A DNA stretch of 64,000 bases from Bauldia sp. (GTDB taxonomy: Bacteria; Pseudomonadota; Alphaproteobacteria; Rhizobiales; Kaistiaceae), in assembly GCA_026126065.1 (NCBI GenBank), contig JAHCJY010000002.1, forward strand, positions 496,001-560,000, given 5' to 3'. The notes beneath the pieces are model-generated. The model ran no database searches and was not told where the DNA came from. It saw only the letters and a list, made by a program, of their open reading frames with translations. Of the stretch, positions 8,493 through 18,215 are shown one piece after another (position 1 is the stretch's first letter; the number at the start of each line of letters is the position of its first letter). The position numbers and the translations under genes are program-made.

Positions 8493-8942
8493 ATGCGTGA
8501 TGAACTCGAGGTTGCCCTCAAACGGGCAACCGAATCCCAGGATCGCCGGCGGATCAATACGCTCCGCCTCATCAAGGCGACCATCCGGGACCGCGACGTG
8601 GCGTCCCGCGACGCCGGCGGGGACTGCGTATCCGACGGCGAAATGGCCGGTCTTCTCCTGAAGATGATCCGGCAGCGTCAGGAATCGGCGAAACTCTACG
8701 AACAGGACGGTCGCCCGGAGCTTGCGGCCGAGGAGATTGAGGAAATCGGCGTCATCAAGGAGCTCCTGCCGCCGGAGCTCGACGAGGCCGAGATGGCGAA
8801 GGTCTGCGCCGCGGCAATCGAGACCACCGGAGCCCAGAGCCTGCGCGACATGGGCAAGTGCATGGCGGAGATCAAAGCGCGCTACGCCGGCAAGCTCGAC
8901 TTCGGCAAGGCAATCCAGATCGTGAAGTCGCGGCTGCAGTAG
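8493..8942 (+). CDS. GatB/YqeY domain-containing protein
   Basis: This 149-aa cytosolic protein is a stand-alone YqeY domain, related to the C-terminal tRNA-binding region of the amidotransferase subunit GatB. It starts MRDELEVALKRATESQDR and has the family hallmarks RINTLRLIKATIRDRD, YEQDGRPELAAEEIEEI, LLPPELDEAEM and MAEIKARYAGKLDFGKA. It often sits next to carA or dnaG/rpoD in alphaproteobacteria, as here. ATG at 8493 (GGAG upstream) is preferred to 8436. Function is thought to involve tRNA or amidotransferase chemistry but is not established. Confidence 0.88.
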   Translation: MRDELEVALKRATESQDRRRINTLRLIKATIRDRDVASRDAGGDCVSDGEMAGLLLKMIRQRQESAKLYEQDGRPELAAEEIEEIGVIKELLPPELDEAEMAKVCAAAIETTGAQSLRDMGKCMAEIKARYAGKLDFGKAIQIVKSRLQ

Positions 8943-8990
8943 AGCCACCGCGACCATGCTCCAACGCTGACGACGGACTGACGGGCGGCG

Positions 8991-9179
8991 TCAGCCCTTC
9001 GCGAAGGAGAGCCCCTTCTCCGCCATCGCGGCCTTGAGCAGGCCAAACGCCTTCGGCCCCATGCCGTGCAGCTCCAACACCTCCTGCTCGGTCCGTCGGG
9101 CGAGGTCCTCCAGCGACGCGATGCCGGCTTCGGCGAGCGCGCCGGCCGCGGGCCGTGATGTCTTTGGCAGTTCCGTCAT
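8991..9179 (-). CDS. Small helix-hairpin-helix-like protein
   Basis: This 62-aa protein contains one helix-hairpin-helix-like unit. ALAEAGIASLEDLARRTEQE is followed by VLELHGMGPKAFGLLKAAM, with the GMGPKA turn typical of non-specific DNA binding (as in the RNA polymerase alpha C-terminal domain or RuvA). Such small proteins are common in rhizobia and are annotated as RNA polymerase alpha CTD-like or hypothetical. ATG at 9179 is preferred to the start at 9242, whose extra residues do not resemble the family. It is convergent with yqeY and divergent from dnaG. Confidence 0.65.
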   Translation of the reverse strand: MTELPKTSRPAAGALAEAGIASLEDLARRTEQEVLELHGMGPKAFGLLKAAMAEKGLSFAKG

Positions 9180-9283
9180 GTCGCCCTGTCCTGCCCTGTG
9201 AATACCCGGCACAAGCCAGCCGCGGATCACACCCCGCCGCATTGATGCGATACTGATTCGCTCCGTCGCATACGAATCGGTTG

Positions 9284-11257
9284 ATGCGTTACCCCGCCTC
9301 CCTCCTGGACGACATCCGCGCCCGCCTGCCGCTCTCGACGGTGGTGGGGCGGCGCGTGCAGTGGGACCGGCGGAAGACGCAGGCGGCGAAGGGCGATTTC
9401 TGGGCGTGCTGCCCGTTCCACAACGAGAAATCGCCCTCCTTCCACGCCGACGACCGGCGCGGCCGCTACCACTGCTTCGGCTGCGGCAAGGACGGCGACG
9501 CCTTCACCTTCCTCACCGACATCGAGGGCATTACCTTCCCCGAGGCCGTCGAGCGGCTGGCTGCGGAAGCGGGCGTGCCCCTCCCCGCGCCCGATCGCGA
9601 GGCCGACGCGCGCGACAAGCGCCAGGCGGGGCTTGTCGAGGTGATGGAGATGGCGGCGGCGTTCTTCGAGGCGGAGCTGGCCGGCAAGGGCGGGGCGATC
9701 GGCCGCGCCTATCTCGAGAAGCGGAAGATCACCGCCTCAACGCAGCGCGCCTTCCGGCTCGGCTATGCCGGATCGTCGCGCTCGGCGCTGAAGCAGCATC
9801 TCGGCGGCAAGGGCGTGTCGAACGACCTGATGGTCGAGGCCGGGCTGCTGATCACCGGCGACGACATCCCCGTGCCGTTCGACCGGTTCCGCGATCGCGT
9901 GATGTTCCCCATCACCGACCTCAGGGGCCGGGTCGTTGCCTTTGGCGGCCGGGCGCTGTCGCCGGACGCGCAGGCAAAATACCTCAACTCGCCCGAGACG
10001 CCGCTCTTCACGAAAGGCTCGCTCGTCTACCACGGGCGCGAGGCGCGCGAGGCGGCGCGCGGCGCGGGCACGGTGATCGCCGTCGAGGGCTATGTCGACG
10101 TCATCGCGATGGCGCAGGCGGGCTTCGTGCACACCGTGGCGCCGCTCGGCACGGCGCTGACGGAGCGCCAGCTGCACCTGATGTGGCGGATGGCGCCCGA
10201 GCCGATCCTCTGTTTCGACGGCGATCCCGCGGGTTACCGCGCCGCGCTCCGCGCCATCGACCTTGCCCTGCCGCACCTCAAGCCGGGCCTGTCGCTCCGC
10301 TTCGCCATGCTGCCGGAGGGCCGCGACCCCGACGACCTCATCAATACCGCCGGGGCGGACGCCATGCGCGAGGTGCTGGAGGCTGCGCTGCCGCTCGTCC
10401 AGATGCTGTGGGACCGCGAGATCGACGCCGCGCCGCATGACACGCCGGAGCGCCGGGCGGGGCTTGAGCAGCGCATCGGCGCCATCACCGCCACGATATC
10501 GGACCCGTCGATCCGGAAGCACTACGAACAGGACCTCAGAGGCCGCCTTGCGGGCCTCTTCACGCCGCCCGCGGCCCCGTCGTCCGGCGCCCCGTCATCC
10601 GCGCCGGCCGAGCGCCGCCCCTTCCCGCGCCGTGGACAGAACGACACATGGCGCGGCGCGATCAACCGCGGCCCGACCGCGCCGCGCTACCGCCCGGCCG
10701 AGACGCTTGCGACCTCCGGAAACCTCCGCCGCACCATGCGCACCGGCGCTTCCGCTGGAACGGGGCTCAGCGAGGCGACGCTGGTGCTGTCGGTGATCCA
10801 CCACCCGGCGCTCCTGACGCGCCATTTCGACGACTTCGCGCACCTCGAGTTCCACAGCCGCGAGCTTGACTCGCTTCGCCGCGTGATCCTAGAGCTTGCC
10901 GCGGATTCGCCCGTGCATGCAGAAGGCCTTGCCCCCGCTTTGAACGCCCGCGGCTTCGGCCCGCTCCTGATGCGGATCGAGCGCAGCGTCGCCGGCAGCG
11001 GCGCCTGGCAGGTGGCCCCCGAGGCGCCGGACGAGGACGCGGAGCAGGCTTGGCTGCAGGCCGTAACCTTGCACCGGCGGGCGCGGGCGTTACATAAGGA
11101 GCTCAAGGACGCCGAGGCGGAGTTGGCGCGGGACGGAACCGCCGAAAGCCTGACCCGGCTGATCGAGATCCAGAACCAGCTGAGCGCGGCGGAGAACATC
11201 GAGGCCCAGATCGACGGCTTCGGCAGGAGCTCCGGCCGGCAGGCACGGGAATTGTAG
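9284..11257 (+). CDS. dnaG: DNA primase
   Basis: This enzyme synthesises RNA primers for the replisome and works with the DnaB helicase. The 657-aa protein has an N-terminal CHC2 zinc ribbon (C43-P-F-H46 and C64-F-G-C67), the RNA polymerase core with the TOPRIM motifs EGYVDVIAMA and CFDGDPAG, and a C-terminal helicase-interaction region (about 490-657) after a Pro/Arg-rich linker. An ATG at 9284 is used; TTG at 9281 is immediately upstream. It is followed 140 bp later by rpoD, the classic macromolecular-synthesis arrangement (here without rpsU). Confidence 0.96.
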   Translation: MRYPASLLDDIRARLPLSTVVGRRVQWDRRKTQAAKGDFWACCPFHNEKSPSFHADDRRGRYHCFGCGKDGDAFTFLTDIEGITFPEAVERLAAEAGVPLPAPDREADARDKRQAGLVEVMEMAAAFFEAELAGKGGAIGRAYLEKRKITASTQRAFRLGYAGSSRSALKQHLGGKGVSNDLMVEAGLLITGDDIPVPFDRFRDRVMFPITDLRGRVVAFGGRALSPDAQAKYLNSPETPLFTKGSLVYHGREAREAARGAGTVIAVEGYVDVIAMAQAGFVHTVAPLGTALTERQLHLMWRMAPEPILCFDGDPAGYRAALRAIDLALPHLKPGLSLRFAMLPEGRDPDDLINTAGADAMREVLEAALPLVQMLWDREIDAAPHDTPERRAGLEQRIGAITATISDPSIRKHYEQDLRGRLAGLFTPPAAPSSGAPSSAPAERRPFPRRGQNDTWRGAINRGPTAPRYRPAETLATSGNLRRTMRTGASAGTGLSEATLVLSVIHHPALLTRHFDDFAHLEFHSRELDSLRRVILELAADSPVHAEGLAPALNARGFGPLLMRIERSVAGSGAWQVAPEAPDEDAEQAWLQAVTLHRRARALHKELKDAEAELARDGTAESLTRLIEIQNQLSAAENIEAQIDGFGRSSGRQAREL

Positions 11258-11398
11258 GCCGCTTGCCGGGCGACGGCGCAGCGGCTGAAGGCAGTTAAAC
11301 AGGGGTTAAGCGCGGGGCGTCACTTCTCGCGTTTTGATGTTGGTGCAGGCGGCGGGTGTGTTGAGCCCGGGCCGCTGGTGCAGTGGAACGAGCAAACC

Positions 11399-13435
<2,037 letters not shown>

Positions 13436-13449
13436 CGCCCGTTGTCGTC

Positions 13450-13472
13450 ATGGTCGGGCTCGTCCCGACCAT
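13450..13472. repeat. REP-like hairpin downstream of rpoD
   Basis: A perfect 9-bp stem, ATGGTCGGG/CCCGACCAT, has the loop CTCGT. The CGGG-5 nt-CCCG core matches the pair at 2492-2614, so it is a third member of the same repeat family. It lies 14 bp after the rpoD stop and may also slow transcription there. Confidence 0.6.
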
Positions 13473-13506
13473 CCACGCCTTGATGGGAGTCGGCACCAGG
13501 CGTTGA

Positions 13507-13529
13507 ACGCCCGCACCAAGTGCGGGCGT
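13507..13529. terminator. Bidirectional hairpin between rpoD and a convergent small gene
   Basis: This is a perfect 10-bp stem, ACGCCCGCAC/GTGCGGGCGT, with a 3-nt CAA loop. It sits between the 3' ends of rpoD and the convergent gene at 13541. There is no long U tract, but position and perfect pairing suggest it ends both transcripts. Confidence 0.6.
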
Positions 13530-13540
13530 CCCGTGAGAGG

Positions 13541-13729
13541 CTAGCTGTTTTCTGTATCCCGACCGTCCGGCTCCTTGGCAACGCCCTTGAACGGACCGTC
13601 CGTTGACTTGCGCTCCATGAATTCCCCGGTGCGCTCGTTACGCTTCTGCCAGTCGCCGTTCTCATGCTGGAACTGCGTACGGCCGGTCACAGCACCTCGC
13701 CGAAAGCCATCACCAGTGTTCTTCGCCAT
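13541..13729 (-). CDS. Conserved small basic protein of unknown function
   Basis: This 62-aa hydrophilic protein begins MAKNTGDGFRRGAVTGRTQF and continues HENGDWQKRNERTGEFMERK with a terminal DGPFKGVAKEPD. I recognise this pattern as a small conserved protein widespread in proteobacteria, with no known function. It is not membrane-spanning and has no metal motif. ATG at 13729 has AGGAGG five bases upstream, which settles the start over GTG at 13735. A strong promoter precedes it. It converges with rpoD. Confidence 0.75.
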   Translation of the reverse strand: MAKNTGDGFRRGAVTGRTQFQHENGDWQKRNERTGEFMERKSTDGPFKGVAKEPDGRDTENS

Positions 13730-13755
13730 GGCCACCTCCTGTGGTACACATCGAG

Positions 13756-13785
13756 AACATACCTGTGCGCTGCCCGCGTTGTCAA
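13756..13785 (-). promoter_or_regulatory. Sigma70 promoter of the small basic-protein gene
   Basis: On the minus strand, TTGACA (13785-13780) is a consensus -35 and TATGTT (13761-13756) a good -10, with an 18-bp spacer. They lie about 27 bp upstream of the ATG at 13729, which has a consensus RBS. This is the best-looking housekeeping promoter in the window. Confidence 0.6.
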
Positions 13786-13878
13786 CAATTAGAGGTATGA
13801 GCCGCCACTCCGTGGCACTATATGCAGATTGCGTCGCGGCCCGCGCGAGCGAGCCGATGGAACGGATCCCTGGCCTCG

Positions 13879-14148
13879 ATGCTGACTAAGGTGCGCCATC
13901 TCCAGCCGATCGGCGGCTACCGTCTCGCCGTCGAATTCAGCGACGGCAGCCACGGCACGCACGACTTCGCCGGGGTCGTCGGCGCTACTGGCCCGATGCT
14001 CGCTCCCCTTCGCGACAAAGCCTACTTCGCCCGCGTCTTCCTCGAAATGGGCGCCCCCACCTGGCCGAACGGTTTCGACGTGGCGCCCGAATGGCTCCGC
14101 CGCGAGATGATCGCCGCGGGCGAAATACATCGCGACGCGGCGCAATAG
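13879..14148 (+). CDS. DUF2442 domain-containing protein
   Basis: This 89-aa protein has the DUF2442 pattern. MLTKVRHLQPIGGYRLAVEF is followed by SDGSHGTHDF, a central LAPLRDKAYFARVFLEMGAP and the terminal WPNGFDVAPEWLRREM. The family is found next to DUF4160 toxin-like genes or HTH genes and is often viewed as part of toxin-antitoxin-like pairs. No DUF4160 partner is visible here, so this copy is solitary. ATG at 13879 matches the family start; the 13822 start adds 19 unrelated residues. Confidence 0.78.
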   Translation: MLTKVRHLQPIGGYRLAVEFSDGSHGTHDFAGVVGATGPMLAPLRDKAYFARVFLEMGAPTWPNGFDVAPEWLRREMIAAGEIHRDAAQ

Positions 14149-14169
14149 CCGCCACGGGCCAACGACCGA

Positions 14170-14199
14170 GAGGACAGCCACCTCAGCGATTCATCGAGG
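14170..14199. repeat. 30-bp direct echo of an internal rpoD segment
   Basis: These 30 bases match 13136-13166 inside rpoD (encoding the [11 protein letters not shown] stretch) with one mismatch and one single-base gap, in the same orientation and about 1.03 kb downstream. The similarity ends sharply at 14199, where the sequence leading to the low-GC cassette begins. The rest of 14149-14399 shows no gene. Confidence 0.7.
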
Positions 14200-14399
14200 G
14201 TGGGTATCCCGACGGGGATTGACCTTCAACGGCCAACTCTCTTTGGATGATCGCGCTGGGGCGTTGGCGGACCGCCCTTCTCCCGACATCCTGAGTGTGG
14301 TGGCTATCCGGCGAGTGTCGTCCGACGGACCGGCCCACCACCCGCCCCAACCCGCCGTGCCCATCACACGGCGACCGAGCGTCCCGACGATTATCAAGA

Positions 14400-16313
14400 A
14401 TGGGTGTTCCCTTGGCTACATTGGAAGTCTCGGAGACTAATGTTCCGGGCGTGATCAAGAAGCTGAAACAATCGGAGTGGCTATCACCCGAGTTCCAGCG
14501 CGAATTTGTATGGTCAACCGCAGACGTCGTGGCTTTAGTTAACTCCATCATCGACGCTCGCCCAATTGGGATGATCACACTTTGGGAACAGGAAACAGAT
14601 GGCGCCTTGCCACTTGAGCCCATTTCTATTCCCGACTGGGATCCAATCGCCAATCGTACTGGGCCGAAGTTCTTTGGAGACCCGACCCGGCGGCCCGGAA
14701 GATACTATGCGCTGCTTGACGGGCGCCAACGCTCCACCGCGCTCGCCCTCGCTTTTGGCGGACTACGTGCGGCAAACGGGCTATATAGAAACTCTGGTCG
14801 CTACTTTCTCGACGTCGCCGCGGCCGACGATGCGGAAAGAGTCAAATTCGTTCCAGAGAAAGACGTTATAAAGAGACGCCTCTCAACTACACAGATCGCA
14901 ATCTCGCAAGGCCTATTTCCGCTAGAGGTAGAAGACCCAGACCGCATATTTGATCAATGGATGTCGTACCTACAGTACATCCGTGACAGCAGTTTCTACC
15001 CTGATAAGAAGTTACCTACCGCAACGGAGTTAGACCGTCGCGATGGAATTTTGCGGCGAGCGTTCTCTGGGATTATTCAAACGAAGATTGCTACATACAC
15101 AGTTCCACGCACATATGATCTTGCTGACATCTGTGACATATTCGCTACACTTAATCTCACTGGAACAAAAGTATCTACAGTGGATTTGATACATTCTAAT
15201 TTGTACAGTGATACCGCAACTACCGCCGATCCAATACTCCTTCGGGATGAAATAGATGAACTGGGGGAGTTGGAAGGGGCAGTCGGATGGGCTTCTTCCG
15301 TTGAACGGCCGGAATTGATCGCCCAGTTTGTAGCGGCAATGTATGTTGCTGCCGAGAACAAGCCCGCACCGCGCCCCATCGGCGGTCGACGTGAAGGCCG
15401 CATCACCAGCGTAAAGTCGCGCGACCTTCTGGCCCTCCCAGCTGAGCATTGGCGAGCCGTCTTGGCCGACAAGCCATCCTTCGCCGCGTATATTGGCGCC
15501 TTCCAACAAGCAGTAGCTGGCGGACAATTCTCACTCGACCACTGCCCATATCCGATCTCGGCGGCGATCTATGTATCTCTGCGATGGTATCTTGCTCATA
15601 CGCCGAAGCTCAACTGGAATCAGAGCCATCTAGACGCACTATTTCGGGCGTTCTTCTGGCGGAATGCGTTGTCCCGCCGCTACGACCAGGGCTTTTTGAC
15701 ACAACTCGGCACGGACCTACTTAAGCTCAAGGCATATCTGAACAGCACGAAGTCTGCCGAGCCGCTGTCTTCCTGGGCGGCCGCAGCGAACGGTTGGCTT
15801 GATGGCCTTGTCGGAACACCCGTCTCACGTGACCAAATCCGCTCGGTGGTGACGGATGGGAGTGAGGCCGGCGCCCTTAGGAAGGCAGCTCAACTCCTGC
15901 TGTACGCCCGGGCGGGCTTCGACGTGATCGATACTACTATTCCTATCTCATATGCGTCGGGCAACCTCAATCTGCATCATATCTATCCCAAGGACTGGTG
16001 CGCGAACAACGTTTCTGGAGAATTAGCCAACTACTTGAGCCCTGATCGAGCAGGTCGGGATTGGGTGAATTCGGCGTCAAATCTTATGCCGATGGCGCGC
16101 ACCTCAAACCTTCAGTGGCGTAAGAAATCACCTGCTCAGTTTATTGATGAAGCCGGCTTATCTTACGACGCTCGGCCAGATCTGTGGACTTTGTACTTTG
16201 TGTCCAAACCAGCGTTCGAGGCTTTGAGGGATGGCCCTGATCACCTGCCTGAGTTTTGGCAGTTGAGAGCAGAAGCTCTTGTCGACGAAATGGTTCATCG
16301 GATGAAAGTCTGA
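14400..16313 (+). CDS. DUF262 (ParB-like) and HNH-type nuclease-like protein
   Basis: This 637-aa protein has an N-terminal DUF262 domain: SPEFQREFVWSTADVVALV, then the ParB/sulfiredoxin-fold motif LLDGRQRSTALA (D107-G-R-Q-R111). The C-terminal part looks like a DUF1524-type HNH nuclease, with LNLHHIYPKDW (H526, H527) and NLMPMARTSNLQWRKK. This is the layout of GmrSD-like and related phage-defence enzymes, where DUF262 uses NTP and the HNH half cuts DNA. The gene is clearly lower in GC than its neighbours and uses A/T-ending codons, a sign of transfer. It is followed 8 bp later by an AlbA_2-domain gene in the same direction. A defence role is inferred from family and context. Confidence 0.8.
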   Translation: MGVPLATLEVSETNVPGVIKKLKQSEWLSPEFQREFVWSTADVVALVNSIIDARPIGMITLWEQETDGALPLEPISIPDWDPIANRTGPKFFGDPTRRPGRYYALLDGRQRSTALALAFGGLRAANGLYRNSGRYFLDVAAADDAERVKFVPEKDVIKRRLSTTQIAISQGLFPLEVEDPDRIFDQWMSYLQYIRDSSFYPDKKLPTATELDRRDGILRRAFSGIIQTKIATYTVPRTYDLADICDIFATLNLTGTKVSTVDLIHSNLYSDTATTADPILLRDEIDELGELEGAVGWASSVERPELIAQFVAAMYVAAENKPAPRPIGGRREGRITSVKSRDLLALPAEHWRAVLADKPSFAAYIGAFQQAVAGGQFSLDHCPYPISAAIYVSLRWYLAHTPKLNWNQSHLDALFRAFFWRNALSRRYDQGFLTQLGTDLLKLKAYLNSTKSAEPLSSWAAAANGWLDGLVGTPVSRDQIRSVVTDGSEAGALRKAAQLLLYARAGFDVIDTTIPISYASGNLNLHHIYPKDWCANNVSGELANYLSPDRAGRDWVNSASNLMPMARTSNLQWRKKSPAQFIDEAGLSYDARPDLWTLYFVSKPAFEALRDGPDHLPEFWQLRAEALVDEMVHRMKV

Positions 16314-16321
16314 GTGACGAT

Positions 16322-17077
16322 ATGGCGCTCGCGTCTCCAACTGTAGTCGAAGCTCTCCGTCGACCTGTTGAAACAACCGCCGAGCTCCTGATGCGAGACT
16401 ACGGTCTGGATGGCGGGGACCCACTCGGCGGAGTCGCGAGGCTTGAGAGGATTCTCGCGGACTGGGGTCTGGAGGCGCTTCCCCCTCTTGGTCAGATGGG
16501 CCTTGGTGACATGCGCGTCCTCCGCCGCCGGCACGCGGATGACTCGTTGGAGATGTCTTTAGCGCAGATCAGACAAGGCGAATCAGCTGAAATCGAATTC
16601 AAAGAAACTTTGATACTTGATACGAAAAAGCATCGTCTTGGCGGTCGCCCAATTTTGGAGTGTGCTTCACCGGAAGTAACTCTTTCGACAGTAAAGTCGA
16701 TAGCCGGGTTCGCAAATTCTGGCGGCGGAACTCTTTATGTTGGTGTTTCGGATGATGGCGAGACACCGGGTCTATCAGATGACTATGCTTTGTTGCCAGG
16801 TGTGCTCAAGAATTTTGATCATTGGGAGTTGTATCTGAGAGGAAAGATCGAGCAGCTTCTCCTTGACGGTCGATCGGTGAGTAACTTGGTCAAGGTAGAT
16901 CGGGTTACGGTGCGCGAGGGGGTGGAAATTGCTCGGGTTACTGTTGGAGCTCGACGTCGCCTCTGCATTGTCTGCACGGCTGGCGTCGAGTATCTATATG
17001 TAAGGAGCGGCAATCGAACTATTTCTGTCCGCTTCTCGGACTTGGAGGGCTTCTTCAATATTGGGCGAGCCGGATAG
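16322..17077 (+). CDS. AlbA_2 (Schlafen-like) domain protein
   Basis: This 251-aa protein has a central AlbA_2 domain. It contains the acidic start ESAEIEFKET (88-96) and the signature ANSGGGTLYVGVSDDG (131-146), which defines the Schlafen/AlbA_2 group of nucleic-acid-binding or nuclease domains. The N-terminal 80 residues are helical and unassigned (TTAELLMRDYGLDGGDP). It starts 8 bp after the DUF262 gene, so the two are almost certainly one operon. Base composition is also below the local level. In other bacteria AlbA_2 domains occur in transcription factors and in defence operons; the pairing here favours the latter. Confidence 0.78.
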   Translation: MALASPTVVEALRRPVETTAELLMRDYGLDGGDPLGGVARLERILADWGLEALPPLGQMGLGDMRVLRRRHADDSLEMSLAQIRQGESAEIEFKETLILDTKKHRLGGRPILECASPEVTLSTVKSIAGFANSGGGTLYVGVSDDGETPGLSDDYALLPGVLKNFDHWELYLRGKIEQLLLDGRSVSNLVKVDRVTVREGVEIARVTVGARRRLCIVCTAGVEYLYVRSGNRTISVRFSDLEGFFNIGRAG

Positions 17078-17121
17078 ATCCCCATCGGCACGAATTCTTG
17101 TAATGCGTATCCCAACCACCC

Positions 17122-17783
17122 GGCACCCGCGGCAGCCTGCGCTGGGTCCAGCTCGCCGTGAACCGCCACCCGGACCTCCTCGCCGCGGCCCTGCCGGGCG
17201 TCCACTGGCTCTCCCCCCCTCGCCGCCGATGACTACGCCGAGTACCGCGACGGGTCCTTCCTCCGCCTCCTCGGTCTCGACGCGCTCACCCCTGACCTGA
17301 AGGCATTCTGGCCGACCCGCGGCCCGCAATGGGATGCGCTCGGGCTCGTCGGCACGGCGCCGCTGCTCGTCGAGGCGAAGGCGCATCTGCGGGAGTTCAT
17401 CTCGCCGCCGACCGCGGCCAAGGGCGCAGCGCGGGAGATGATCGCGGCGGCGCTCCGGGAGACGCGGGCGGCGCTGGGCGTCGAGGACGGGGCGGACTGG
17501 ATGGCGCGGTACTACCAGTTCACCAACCGCCTCGCGCATCTCCACTTCCTCCACCACGAGGGGGTGCCGGCGACGCTCGTGTTCATGAACTTCCTCGGCG
17601 ACACCGACATGCGCGGCCCCGCGGACGCCGCGGCTTGGGAGGGCGCGTACCACACCGCGGAGACCGCCCTCGGCCTGCCGCAGTCCAGGTCGGATGTTTC
17701 CGACCTGGACCACAAAGGAAGCCCACCGGCTCTCGTCCTTCATCCGCCACGTGTCCATCGACGTGCGGCAGCTCGCTGGCTGA
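17122..17783 (+). pseudogene. Broken PD-(D/E)XK-like conserved gene
   Basis: Three reading-frame pieces join into one recognisable protein. Frame A (17122-17212) reads GTRGSLRWVQLAVNRHPDLL. After a run of seven C at 17213-17219, frame B reads AADDYAEYRDGSFLRLLGL, then RGPQWDALG, LLVEAKAH and MARYYQFTNRLAHLHFL up to GLPQ. After a hairpin insertion at about 17681-17721 the expected C terminus HRLSSFIRHVSIDVRQLAG appears in frame C and ends at 17781-17783. No start codon is left in frame A. The D...(x)n...EAK arrangement suggests a PD-(D/E)XK nuclease fold. One shift could be a sequencing error, but the hairpin shift and the missing start argue for real decay. Confidence 0.7.
17683..17710. repeat. 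Perfect 12-bp palindromic hairpin inserted in the pseudogene
   Basis: GTCCAGGTCGGA (17683-17694), loop TGTT, and TCCGACCTGGAC (17699-17710) form a perfect 12-bp stem. It interrupts the pseudogene between the conserved GLP and HRLSSF segments and shifts the frame. There is no U tract, so it is not an ordinary terminator. It looks like a small palindromic insertion element. Confidence 0.75.
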
Positions 17784-17831
17784 GGCGCCATCGTCCCGTG
17801 CGGGGCGGTCGTTGTCCCCGCGCAGGCATGC

Positions 17832-18015
17832 TTCCCTCTACCCGCCGGGCGGGGAGAGGACTTCGCAGCTTGGTGAGCCGGAGGCGAACCTAGCGAGAAT
17901 GGTGAGGGGGTCTCGCCGGTGTGCCGTGGCGAGAGGCCCCCTCACCCTCCAGCCCTACGCTCGCAAGCGCTCGCCAAGGGCCGGAGCCCTCTCCCCGCCC
18001 GGCGGGTAGAGGGGA
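17832..18015. repeat. 184-bp inverted-repeat element (MITE/RIME-like)
   Basis: Terminal arms of 28 bp (17832-17859 and 17988-18015) are inverted repeats with one mismatch; they contain CTCTACCCGCCGGGCGGGG. The interior is also self-complementary, for example GGTGAGGGGG near 17900 against CCCCCTCACC near 17940, so the whole unit could fold into one long hairpin. It encodes nothing. This is the form of intergenic mosaic elements of rhizobia. The following 18016-18215 shows no gene. Confidence 0.75.
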
Positions 18016-18215
18016 ATGGCGCGGTGCCGGAGTCGCGTCCGACGGGCGTCCGCCCCGATCCGGCCGCGCGGCGTGTCCCGTCCCGCCGGCCGAGCCCCAC
18101 TTTCACCGCTGCGAGCCTCGCGTGCGGTGGCGTGAATTGAACCCGTGCGTGTGGCGTGCGACATGCGTTCGTCGCGGTGCGTCCGCGCGGGCCGGCGCGC
18201 GAGGGGACTTTTGGA

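Noticed and set aside
17213..17219. C7 run as programmed frameshift
   Set aside because: The downstream second shift and missing start make decay or sequencing error more likely than regulated slippage.
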